Assembly: GCA_013911195.1 (NCBI GenBank)
Contig: JACETS010000004.1
Span: 1-31,088 of the forward strand
DNA: 31,088 nt
From: Verrucomicrobiales bacterium
Lineage (GTDB): Bacteria > Verrucomicrobiota > Verrucomicrobiia > Verrucomicrobiales > DEV007
Direction of reading: 5' to 3'
Position 1 is the first letter of the stretch. Every line of letters begins with the position of its first letter. Below, in pieces: positions 14,455-22,203 of the stretch. The position numbers and the translations under genes were made by a program. The notes under the pieces were generated by a model that saw nothing but the letters and a program-made list of their open reading frames with translations, did no database searches and was not told the DNA's origin.

Positions 14455-15942
14455 ATGAAGTATTATTATCTTTTATTTGTCATAAGCCATTTCACTTTTT
14501 TAAATACTCATGCAAATGAGATTAAAAGCTCTCAAGGAGAAAAAAATCAATCTAAATACGAGGCTGTAGTTAGAATAGAAAATTCTTCCCTTAACCCTGA
14601 TTATAAAACTCCTTGGAACAGTGGTAGAGATTCAGGAGGCAACGGAACAGGTTGGTTGGTTGATAATAATAAATTTTTAACCAATGCTCATGTAGTTAGT
14701 AACAGCAGAATAGTTTATATCAAAAAAGTAGGTGACGCTAAACCCTACAGAGCAAAAATTATTCATATTGCCCACGATTGTGATCTAGCCATGCTTGAAC
14801 TTGAGGATCCTTCAGCATTTGAGGGAGTCAAACCCTTTGAAGTTGGAGAGTTACCTCAATTAGATACAACTGTTAAAGTTATTGGTTACCCTATTGGTGG
14901 AGAACGTATTTCAATTACTTCCGGTGTCGTTTCAAGAATTGATTTCCTTAGTTATTCACACACAAGCGTTGATTTACACCTAACGGTGCAAATTGATGCC
15001 GCTATTAATCCCGGCAATTCAGGAGGACCAGTCATTCAAGATGGCAAAGTTGTTGGTGTAGCTTTTCAAGGTTACTCCGGTAATATCGCACAAAACACTG
15101 GATACATGATACCTCCACCGGTCATAAAAAGATTTTTAAAGGATGTTGAGGATGGAAATTATGATCATTACGTCGATTTGAGTATGAGTGATTTTCCGCT
15201 AATAAATCCATCTCAAAGAATTGCCTTAGGCTTACCGAATGATGGAATAGGCATTATGGTAGCAAATGTAGAAGAAGATGGGTCTGCGGGCGGTATTTTA
15301 AAGACTGGTGACGTTCTTTTAGCGATTGATGGGCTTCCGGTAAAATCAAATGGATTAATAAATTACGATGGAGAAGATGTTAATATGAATGAGATCGTGG
15401 AAAGAAAATTTGCCGGTGATGTTATTGATTTAAAAATTTGGAGGGATAAAGAAGCAATTGAAACAAAAGTTACACTTAAGAGATTTTTACCCTATCTAAT
15501 TGCGGCTCGTAAGTACGACGAAAAACCAAGATACGTCATGTATGCAGGTCTTGTCTTTCAGCCTTTAGACCGGAATTTAATGGCCGCTCATAATATGAAA
15601 AGTCTACAAGTTAGATATCATTTTGATTCGTATGTATCCTCAGACATTTATAAAGAACGTCCTGAAGTAATTGTTCTAACTTCAATTCTTCCGGATTCAA
15701 TAAATTCGTACTTCACCCAATTCTCTCAAAGTATTGTTGATAAAGTTAATGGAATTAAAGTTAAAAACTTAACAGACGTTCATACTGCCCTCTCCACTAA
15801 CGAGGCTCAATATATTGTGATCAACCTATTAGGAAGTGGAAGGCCAATTGTAATCGAGAAATCTAAGGTTAAAGAAGCTCAGCAAAGAATTCAGAAAAAA
15901 TATAATATCATCAAGGATCACTATCTTGGTGAAAATAAGTAA
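14455..15942 (+). CDS. Secreted Deg9/HtrA-like serine protease with PDZ domains
   Basis: This is a trypsin-fold protease of the HtrA/Deg group, exported to the envelope for protein quality control. The 495-residue protein has a signal peptide (about 1-20), a protease domain with intact triad H79 (LTNAHVV), D110 (CDLAML) and S189 (NPGNSGGPV), then a PDZ domain (about 255-345; GIMVANVEEDGSAGG, TGDVLLAIDG). The C-terminal PDZ_3-like region (about 350-470) contains YAGLVFQPLDRNLM and VDKVNGIKVKNL, as in plant Deg9 and many verrucomicrobial proteases. It is followed after 44 bases by a paralogue that has lost the triad, suggesting that the two products work together. The ATG at 14455 is followed directly by the signal peptide, which supports this start. 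Confidence 0.92.
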   Translation: MKYYYLLFVISHFTFLNTHANEIKSSQGEKNQSKYEAVVRIENSSLNPDYKTPWNSGRDSGGNGTGWLVDNNKFLTNAHVVSNSRIVYIKKVGDAKPYRAKIIHIAHDCDLAMLELEDPSAFEGVKPFEVGELPQLDTTVKVIGYPIGGERISITSGVVSRIDFLSYSHTSVDLHLTVQIDAAINPGNSGGPVIQDGKVVGVAFQGYSGNIAQNTGYMIPPPVIKRFLKDVEDGNYDHYVDLSMSDFPLINPSQRIALGLPNDGIGIMVANVEEDGSAGGILKTGDVLLAIDGLPVKSNGLINYDGEDVNMNEIVERKFAGDVIDLKIWRDKEAIETKVTLKRFLPYLIAARKYDEKPRYVMYAGLVFQPLDRNLMAAHNMKSLQVRYHFDSYVSSDIYKERPEVIVLTSILPDSINSYFTQFSQSIVDKVNGIKVKNLTDVHTALSTNEAQYIVINLLGSGRPIVIEKSKVKEAQQRIQKKYNIIKDHYLGENK

Positions 15943-15986
15943 ATTAATTAAATTAATCTAAGACAATTCATCAAAAAAAATTAAAC

Positions 15987-17456
15987 ATGAAACGTTTTTT
16001 GAAAATCATATATTTTTCTTTTTGCCTGCTTCTAACTAACTCAATCTCAGTTTTTGGAGCAAGTGCAGAAAAGTCTGTAATCAGAGTCAACACAACGATG
16101 CAGGCATTCAATCTGATACAGCCTTGGGAAAAAGGTGCGGCAAGCACACGTTTGGGATTGGGCGCTGTTTTACCAAATAATAAAGTTCTTGTTACGGCAC
16201 AAATGGTAACTGATGCCACTTACATTGAATTAGAAAAACCAGACTCTTCAGAAAAAACTTCTGCGAGAGTTCTTACGGTTGATTACGAGGCAAATCTGGC
16301 AGTTCTTGAACCCACTGATAACAAATCTTTTTTATCAGATAGAGAACCCTTCCTCATAAATGAAGAGCTAGCCCCATCTGATCAACTCGAAGCATGGCAA
16401 TTTGAAAGCAACGGAACTCCGGTCACTACGAAAATCACGGTATCTAAAGCAGAGGTCAGACAGTCATTTTTAGAAACATCAAAATTCCTTCAAGTCCAAG
16501 CTAATGGCCCAGTTCAATATCGCGCCGGAAGCTTTACTCTTCCGGTTGCTAAAAACAACAAACTCGCAGGATTACTAGTTAGTTATTCAAGTAAGGATCA
16601 GATTTCTAGTATATTACCAGCATCAATTATTAAACATTTTCTTAGTGATATTGAAGATGGTGAGTACACAGGATTTCCGAATTTAGGAATCATGTATTCC
16701 CAAACACTGGACGAGCAATTCAGGGAATATTTAAAACTTCAAAAAAATGAGGGTGGAGTATTTGTTAGTAAGGTAATTGATGGAGCCTCCGCTGCAGGCA
16801 ATTTGAAAGCCGGCGATGTCATTCTAGAAATTAATAACAACAAAATAGATTCCAGAGGAAATTATGAAGATAAAATTTGGGGTAAACTCAGTTTTAGCAA
16901 TTTAGTTAGGGGAATTCCTTTTACTGGTGATTCTACAAAAATGTCTATAATACGAGATGGCGAAAGAATGAATCTGAGTTTTAAACTTATTAGAAGGCCC
17001 ACTGCAGATTATTTAATTGATCCTTACATGTTTGATAGAGGTCCGAAATTTTCAATAATTGGCGGACTCGTTTTTCAGGAGCTTTCAGTACCCTTCCTCA
17101 AGCTCTTCGGCAACGATTGGCGAAATCGAGCACCAATAAAACTTTTGATGGCACATGCAAATCCCGAAATGTATGAAAAGAAAGGTAATAAAAAACTAGT
17201 CATGATGACTAGGACAATACCGACTCCTGCCACTCTCGGATATGAACGCTTGAGCACCTTAATTGTTACTAAGATTAACGGCATCCCGATTAAGGATATA
17301 AAAGATGTTAATACTGCTTCAAAAAAACCAATAGATGGTCAACACAGGATAGAATTTGAATCTTACCCAAAACTAATTTTTGTGGATGCTAACTTATCTT
17401 CAAGAGTCAACAAGGCATTAGAAAATAGAATTGGTTTAACTGAACGTCTCAAATAG
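15987..17456 (+). CDS. Catalytically dead Deg9-like pseudoprotease with PDZ domains
   Basis: This is a paralogue of the gene just upstream, with the same layout: signal peptide (about 1-24), trypsin-like fold (about 28-215), PDZ (about 255-345; GGVFVSKVIDGASAAG, KAGDVILEINN) and PDZ_3-like tail (about 350-475; IIGGLVFQELSVPFL, VTKINGIPIKDI). The catalytic triad is gone: Q72 stands for His (VTAQMV), N103 for Asp (EANLAVL), and F183 for Ser in a GSFTLPV segment that replaces GNSGGPV. The reading frame is intact over 489 residues, so it is not a decaying pseudogene. It may act as a regulatory or scaffolding partner of the active protease or bind peptides through its PDZ domains; this is inference. 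The HAD gene follows after 18 bases. Confidence 0.85.
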   Translation: MKRFLKIIYFSFCLLLTNSISVFGASAEKSVIRVNTTMQAFNLIQPWEKGAASTRLGLGAVLPNNKVLVTAQMVTDATYIELEKPDSSEKTSARVLTVDYEANLAVLEPTDNKSFLSDREPFLINEELAPSDQLEAWQFESNGTPVTTKITVSKAEVRQSFLETSKFLQVQANGPVQYRAGSFTLPVAKNNKLAGLLVSYSSKDQISSILPASIIKHFLSDIEDGEYTGFPNLGIMYSQTLDEQFREYLKLQKNEGGVFVSKVIDGASAAGNLKAGDVILEINNNKIDSRGNYEDKIWGKLSFSNLVRGIPFTGDSTKMSIIRDGERMNLSFKLIRRPTADYLIDPYMFDRGPKFSIIGGLVFQELSVPFLKLFGNDWRNRAPIKLLMAHANPEMYEKKGNKKLVMMTRTIPTPATLGYERLSTLIVTKINGIPIKDIKDVNTASKKPIDGQHRIEFESYPKLIFVDANLSSRVNKALENRIGLTERLK

Positions 17457-17474
17457 TTATAATTTTATTTGGTA

Positions 17475-18146
17475 ATGATTGATGAGCCAATAGGCGTTAT
17501 TTTTGATTGGGACGGAGTTATTATTGACTCCCATGATCAGCACGAGCTAAGTTGGCAAAAATTGGCAGAAGAAAATAATAAAACCTTACCAATTAACTTC
17601 TTTAAAGAAACTTTTGGAATGAGAAATGAGTCCATCATTCCAAAGCATTTTGGTGATTGGATTGATAAGGGGAAAGAAAACCAAGTTCAAGATATCGCCG
17701 ATAGAAAGGAACAAATCTACAGAGAAATCATTATCGAATCTGGAATCGATCCACTCCCAGGCGTTACAAAATTGTTAGCTACTCTCAAAGAGGAAAATAT
17801 TCGATGTTCAATCGGCTCGTCGACACCCACAAAAAACATAGAAACAGTTATAGGCATGATTGGATTATCCGATCATTTTAATGCTATCACCGCAGCTGAA
17901 GACGTTAATAATGGCAAACCTGATCCTGAGGTCTTTCTTACGGCCGCAAAAAAAATTAATGTTAATCCAGAAAAGTGTATTGTTGTTGAAGACGCTCATG
18001 TTGGAATTGAAGCAGCTTTATCTGCAAAAATGAGAGTCATAGCCGTTGCCACAACTCACCAAATTGATCAGCTAGGCAGGGCTCACCTTGCAGTAGAAAG
18101 TTTGGAACAAGTCAAAATCAAAGACCTTTACGAATTAGTCGGATAA
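17475..18146 (+). CDS. HAD-superfamily phosphatase/phosphomutase (beta-phosphoglucomutase-like)
   Basis: This is a cytoplasmic haloacid dehalogenase-fold enzyme of the subfamily holding beta-phosphoglucomutase and small-molecule phosphatases. With the start at ATG 17475 it has 224 residues. The nucleophile and acid/base aspartates are D11 and D13 (VIFDWDGVIIDS), motif II serine is at 115/116 (SIGSSTP), the motif III lysine is K148 (NGKPDP), and the metal-binding acids are E172/D173 (VVEDAHVGIEAA). A helical cap domain lies at about 18-95. An in-frame TTG two codons earlier is possible, but the ATG is preferred. It sits 18 bases after the pseudoprotease gene and ends two bases before the convergent isomerase-like gene. 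The substrate cannot be read from sequence. Confidence 0.88.
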   Translation: MIDEPIGVIFDWDGVIIDSHDQHELSWQKLAEENNKTLPINFFKETFGMRNESIIPKHFGDWIDKGKENQVQDIADRKEQIYREIIIESGIDPLPGVTKLLATLKEENIRCSIGSSTPTKNIETVIGMIGLSDHFNAITAAEDVNNGKPDPEVFLTAAKKINVNPEKCIVVEDAHVGIEAALSAKMRVIAVATTHQIDQLGRAHLAVESLEQVKIKDLYELVG

Positions 18147-18148
18147 TT

Positions 18149-19246
18149 TTACTTAATTCCCAAGCCAAGTTGATTTTGACAATAATCGATACTTTTAGCT
18201 ATCTCACTTTTTTGGTAATCCTGATCAGCTTTTGATTTTTCAATGTTTTTTGGAGGAGTCCATGGCTTTCTGGGTTTCCCATTTTTAGCTAGTTCAAGAA
18301 ATTTATCATATCCTTTGGGTTTGCCTTTGGGCCATGCTTTCCAAAAAGATTCATCATTTAACCTTAGTTCTCGATTAAAACCTGAAATTGTTTCAATGTT
18401 AACTGCGGTATCTGGACATAATTTTTGATATAAATCAAAATAAGCTACGAGATCTACAGTACCCTCACCCATTGCAGTCCATTGAGCAGTAACTCCATTT
18501 TCACTTTCCCACACAGCAGTATCTCGCAAGCTAGTCGTTATTGCGTACTTGCCAAGATTTCTTAAATTCTCAATAGGATCTTCAAGTGTCCATACGGCAT
18601 TACCAGAATCCATATTGGCTCCAACAAAATCACTTCCTGCTTCTTCGATTAATCCCACTAATTCGGTTGAGTGCATGTCACCGGCATGATTTTCCATGGC
18701 GATTTTTATCCCATGATCAACACAGTAAGCCTTGTTTCTTTTAAGTACCTGAACTGTATCATGGATTCTTGCTTCAATACCACCTTCACTCAACCGGTCT
18801 CCCCTATCTCCTAGAATAACTCTAAAAGCAGGTGATCCGAGAGCTTTGGCCATTCTTACTCCTAGCTTTAGGTGTTCATCTGCGGTCCCCCAGTCTTTCT
18901 TAAACCTCCTTGCAGTAGGGCATATCGACCAAGAACCAAGTAAAATCTTAACGCCTTTGTCAATTGAGTATTGAGCCAAATTTTTTAAATATTTTTCATC
19001 ATCTAATTTTTCAAGTGGTCCAAAATCAGTAATGAAAAGAGTATCACATTTTAGTTTGGCAGCATAATCAACAAGTTCGGATGCCTTCCATCCCATAGCA
19101 CGTACGGCAAAGTTATCATATCCAAGTGAAATTTGTCTCTTTGCAACTTTAGCCTGCAAGACATTTTCATTTGAGGCAAAACAGGTATAGGCACTGCCTG
19201 CTATCATAGCAGATCTTAGGAAATCACGACGGGTATTTTTTTGCAT
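18149..19246 (-). CDS. Tat-exported sugar phosphate isomerase/epimerase-like TIM-barrel protein
   Basis: The family (xylose isomerase-like TIM barrel, AP endonuclease 2 superfamily) includes sugar isomerases, epimerases and inosose dehydratases. The 365-residue protein begins with a twin-arginine signal (RRDFLRSAMIAGSAYTCFA), so the folded protein is probably exported by Tat, a common feature in Verrucomicrobiota and Planctomycetota. The barrel follows with KILLGSWSICP, HGIKIAMENHAGDMHS (a likely metal-binding Glu), FVGANMDSGNAVW and VNIETISGF. The tail (about 310-365) is Lys/Pro-rich. It faces the HAD gene with only two bases between stop codons. The substrate is unknown, though export and the nearby carbohydrate enzymes suggest sugar processing. 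Confidence 0.82.
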   Translation of the reverse strand: MQKNTRRDFLRSAMIAGSAYTCFASNENVLQAKVAKRQISLGYDNFAVRAMGWKASELVDYAAKLKCDTLFITDFGPLEKLDDEKYLKNLAQYSIDKGVKILLGSWSICPTARRFKKDWGTADEHLKLGVRMAKALGSPAFRVILGDRGDRLSEGGIEARIHDTVQVLKRNKAYCVDHGIKIAMENHAGDMHSTELVGLIEEAGSDFVGANMDSGNAVWTLEDPIENLRNLGKYAITTSLRDTAVWESENGVTAQWTAMGEGTVDLVAYFDLYQKLCPDTAVNIETISGFNRELRLNDESFWKAWPKGKPKGYDKFLELAKNGKPRKPWTPPKNIEKSKADQDYQKSEIAKSIDYCQNQLGLGIK

Positions 19247-19298
19247 ATCAAAATATAAAACTGCAAAAAGCTATTTAGCAATAATCTTCCTAAAATAA

Positions 19299-20024
19299 TC
19301 AGATCCAGCTATGCTCAGGAGCTAAAGATTTGGCCTCGGTAATTGAGATTTTCTCCAATAAGAACCTCCTACTGTAATTTCCATTGTTATACTTATGACA
19401 ACAAGGATAACAAGCTGAATCTCGGGTTAGCTTTTTGACCCTAGGTACTACGACACCACAACATTTACAGCGATAGGCGTGCTTTCTTTTAACCTCTCTA
19501 GTTGCTAGAGGTAAATCGTGACAACGTTTTTCTCCTGGAATGCCAAGTTCTGAACATGCTTGCTGCCATTCAAGCCCATGCGGTTGTATGTGAGAACCAG
19601 ATGCCCTATAATTAGCAATCAAATGAGCAAGTTCATGCATTAAGGTTCTTTCAGGTTCTTCTGGATAAAACCTTTTTAAACTAGAATTTAAATCAATACG
19701 AGCACTGTCATGATAAGCAAGTCCAGCTGTTGATGTTAACCTCAAATTCCAAAAAACATTAACATCTGAGGCTAAAGAATAGAGCCTCATATTCTTCAGT
19801 TTTTCTCTACACTTATTAGTTAATTCATTATCAAACTTTAAACCCTTGCCTCGGGCAACTTTTTTACGACTAGGAGGCCTAGTAATATCGAATAAATCAA
19901 ATAATGCACCCGGAGAATATGAGCGATTTTGTGATTTTATTGAATCTCGCGATCTTTTATATATGCCTCCAAAGAGAGATCCACTCAGACTGAGATTGAG
20001 CTGCTGGTATTTAGGATTCTTCAT
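19299..20024 (-). CDS. SprT-like zinc metalloprotease with C-terminal zinc ribbon
   Basis: The SprT/Spartan fold is a zinc-dependent peptidase domain; the eukaryotic relative cuts DNA-protein crosslinks, while the bacterial role is poorly known. The 241-residue protein has a basic N-terminal region (1-65), the SprT domain with HExxH at H130-E131-H134 (LMHELAHLIANY) and a third histidine at H149 (QPHGLEW), then a zinc ribbon formed by C186/C188/C189 (YRCKCCG) and C205/C208/C209 (CYPCC). The N-terminal extension is longer than in E. coli SprT. The start ATG overlaps the end of cysE by 14 bases and has one of the few strong Shine-Dalgarno sequences in this window, which supports coupled translation. 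Confidence 0.85.
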   Translation of the reverse strand: MKNPKYQQLNLSLSGSLFGGIYKRSRDSIKSQNRSYSPGALFDLFDITRPPSRKKVARGKGLKFDNELTNKCREKLKNMRLYSLASDVNVFWNLRLTSTAGLAYHDSARIDLNSSLKRFYPEEPERTLMHELAHLIANYRASGSHIQPHGLEWQQACSELGIPGEKRCHDLPLATREVKRKHAYRCKCCGVVVPRVKKLTRDSACYPCCHKYNNGNYSRRFLLEKISITEAKSLAPEHSWI

Positions 20025-20928
20025 TATCTAAAGCCTCCTTATGACTGCGCTTATTCTTTATCTCATGCTCAACTTCAGAAAGAGCAACAAGTGAATCCTC
20101 ATCAATGCTATTCATAATAAATGCATTGGCTCCAATTGTACTACGAGCACCTATAACTGTTTCTCCTCCTAAGATAGTTGCACCGGGATAAATAACCACG
20201 CCGTTACCAACATTAGGATGCCTCTTGATTCCTTTTATAGGATTTCCTTCGTCATCTTTTTGAAAACTACGCGCTCCTAAAGTAACACCATGATATAGCT
20301 TTACGTGACTACCTATCACACAAGTTTCTCCGATAACTACTCCAGTGCCATGATCAATGAAAAAATGGGAACCTATTTCAGCTCCAGGATGAATATCAAT
20401 ACCCGTTTTAGAGTGAACCCATTCAGTCATCATCCTAGGAATCAGAGGAATTCCATAGTTATATAAAACGTGCGCCATTCTTTGAACTGCAATGGCCTCG
20501 AGGCTTGGATAAGCTAGTATTATTTCTTCGAAACTTTGGGCAGCAGGGTCTCCTTCATATGCTGCTTCGACATCAGTTCTCAAAAGACCTCTAATTGTCG
20601 GTAACTCGGAAAGAAAACTCGAAGCAAGTTCACTAGGATCTTTACTCTCCGACTCATTCTCACCAAGAAGCCTGATACTTCTTTTAATTTCTTTGTTTAG
20701 AGAAGAAACTATTTTGGCTAAAAGTTGAGATGTATCATTTTCAAGATTCTCAGATTCGATGGCCTCAGTTTCCAGAAAACCGGGAAAAAGAATCTGTAAT
20801 AGATCCTCGCAGAGAACAGCGATTCCTGGCCTCGAAGGCAAATTTGCACTGTCAATCCGATTAATACCTCCTACCTGCTGGTAAGAAAGTAGTAACGCGT
20901 CGACTATTTTCCTCTCTACATTATCCAT
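20011..20928 (-). CDS. cysE: Serine O-acetyltransferase
   Basis: The enzyme transfers acetyl from acetyl-CoA to L-serine, the first step of cysteine synthesis. From the ATG at 20926-20928 the protein has 305 residues. A long helical N-terminal region (about 1-165) precedes the left-handed beta-helix made of hexapeptide repeats (IDIHPGAEIGSHFFIDHGTG, VVIGETCVIGSHVKLYHGVT). The catalytic D192-H193 pair and H213 are present in FIDHGTG and LYHGVTLG. A charged tail (KNKRSHKEALDNEES) follows. An in-frame TTG at 20979 would add 17 hydrophobic residues but looks like read-through upstream of the true start. It is followed by sprT with a 14-base overlap. Neither cysK nor a T-box or other riboswitch is nearby. 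Confidence 0.9.
   Translation of the reverse strand: MDNVERKIVDALLLSYQQVGGINRIDSANLPSRPGIAVLCEDLLQILFPGFLETEAIESENLENDTSQLLAKIVSSLNKEIKRSIRLLGENESESKDPSELASSFLSELPTIRGLLRTDVEAAYEGDPAAQSFEEIILAYPSLEAIAVQRMAHVLYNYGIPLIPRMMTEWVHSKTGIDIHPGAEIGSHFFIDHGTGVVIGETCVIGSHVKLYHGVTLGARSFQKDDEGNPIKGIKRHPNVGNGVVIYPGATILGGETVIGARSTIGANAFIMNSIDEDSLVALSEVEHEIKNKRSHKEALDNEES
20034..20040 (-). promoter_or_regulatory. Strong Shine-Dalgarno of the sprT-like gene, inside cysE
   Basis: AAGGAGG on the minus strand ends nine bases before the ATG of the SprT-like gene and lies within the last codons of cysE. It fixes the start of that gene. It also shows that the organism probably does use canonical ribosome binding at some genes, although most starts in the window lack such a site. 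Confidence 0.75.
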
Positions 20929-21071
20929 ATTAGTTAGTAGAAGTGCGCATAAATTCAGTTTAATAATACTGAATAGCAACTAATATCAATAATAAAGTAA
21001 AGTTAACTAATTGTCTTGTATTTTTCTTTTATCTAATTGAAACAAATCCTGGTTGAGCTAGATAGACAGCA

Positions 21072-21575
21072 ATGAAGATGAATCATAAACCTATTAGAAT
21101 TACCTTTAAGTGTCTCATTTTCATCATCTCAGGGATTTTTATTGGGTGTCAGTCAATAAATAAAAAGGTTTCAATAACCAACTCTAAATACTTTTTCTTG
21201 GATGCAGAGGACAAAATTGATTCGGAGGATCCAATGGTCAGTTTCGAAAAAAAATATTTATTGCACGGTGCTGTCTCTGAACAAGAAAAAATTCAAAGGT
21301 CTGGTCATTATTATGTTTTTGATTGGATATATCCTAATTGGGAATCCTTCAAAAACTCTCCAATTGTTACGCGATTTGAGTATCGACAAAAAAAGACAGG
21401 ATCAAAGATACATAGAAAAGATCTTACTGCTTCAAGTCAAAGCTCATACAGAAATAAGACAAAAATCAAAATCACCGGAAAAGACTATCAGCAAAATGGG
21501 AAAGTTACCGCATGGCGAATTTCAATTTTCAGAGACGGTCACGTTCTAGCTAGTGATCAGTCTTACCTTTGGTAA
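21072..21575 (+). CDS. Putative lipoprotein, unknown function
   Basis: No family is recognised. The 167-residue product has a long basic N-terminus, a hydrophobic stretch and a lipobox ending at Cys26 (FIISGIFIGC), so it is probably lipid-anchored in the envelope. The mature part (about 140 residues) has alternating hydrophobic and charged residues consistent with a small beta-rich domain: GHYYVFDWIYPNWESF, then TRFEYRQKKTGSK, and a tail WRISIFRDGHVLASDQSYLW. A second ATG two codons in is an equal start candidate. The gene diverges from cysE and precedes the STAS gene by 36 bases, so it may share that transcript, but no functional link is visible. Confidence 0.7.
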   Translation: MKMNHKPIRITFKCLIFIISGIFIGCQSINKKVSITNSKYFFLDAEDKIDSEDPMVSFEKKYLLHGAVSEQEKIQRSGHYYVFDWIYPNWESFKNSPIVTRFEYRQKKTGSKIHRKDLTASSQSSYRNKTKIKITGKDYQQNGKVTAWRISIFRDGHVLASDQSYLW

Positions 21576-21611
21576 AAAAAACGCAATTCATCAAGGATTC
21601 CTCTTGCCTAA

Positions 21612-22190
21612 ATGGCAGCAGAGGTTTTCTTTAATACACTCCTCTTCCCTAAAGTGAATCCCGTTGCACCTATTTATGTTGGACAACTCCAAAATGGAGT
21701 GATCTGGATACGTGTCGAAGGTAAAGGCTCATTCAAGAATAGTTCAGAATTAAAAGAGTTTGCGTCTGTTGTTATAAATAAGGGAGCTAAAGAATTCGTT
21801 ATCGATTTAGAAAATTGCCCAGTCATGGATTCAACGTTCATGGGTACATTAGTTGGCATCACTCGCAATTTAAGCAAAATTGATCAGAGTAGAATTGATG
21901 TCATAAATGCTAATTCCAGAAACGAACAGCTTTTAGTTAGTCTTGGCATTGATAAATTATTGTCTCTTGATGAAGATCATAAGGTTCATCAAGCTATTAG
22001 AGATGATATTTCTGAACATATTGAAAACGGTCATTATCTTGAACACGAAGAGGTGGACAGTCTAAAAGGGGCAATTCATGCACTGGAAGCTCATCAAGAA
22101 TTGATAAAAGCTGAGAAAAATAACGTTCCCAGATTTAAAGACGTTATTCATTACCTTGAGCAAGAGTTAAAAGACAAAAAACAATCCTAA
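21612..22190 (+). CDS. STAS-domain protein (anti-anti-sigma factor-like)
   Basis: STAS proteins of the SpoIIAA/RsbV type bind an anti-sigma kinase unless phosphorylated on a conserved serine or threonine. The 192-residue protein has a STAS domain at about residues 20-115: GVIWIRVEGKGSFKNSSEL, FVIDLENCPVMDSTFMGTLV, DVINANSRNEQLLVSLGIDKL. The likely phosphosite is S74 (or T75) in VMDSTFMG. A C-terminal extension (about 120-192) is helical and charged, which is longer than a minimal SpoIIAA. It is followed after 13 bases by a PP2C phosphatase gene, the expected enzyme to reactivate it. No kinase or sigma factor gene lies in the window. Confidence 0.85.
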   Translation: MAAEVFFNTLLFPKVNPVAPIYVGQLQNGVIWIRVEGKGSFKNSSELKEFASVVINKGAKEFVIDLENCPVMDSTFMGTLVGITRNLSKIDQSRIDVINANSRNEQLLVSLGIDKLLSLDEDHKVHQAIRDDISEHIENGHYLEHEEVDSLKGAIHALEAHQELIKAEKNNVPRFKDVIHYLEQELKDKKQS

Positions 22191-22203
22191 AATAACTCAA
22201 GAT

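Noticed and set aside
20929..20979. 17-codon N-terminal extension of cysE from an upstream TTG
   Set aside because: It adds a hydrophobic stretch not expected for this cytoplasmic enzyme and has no Shine-Dalgarno; the ATG at 20928 gives a normal serine acetyltransferase start.
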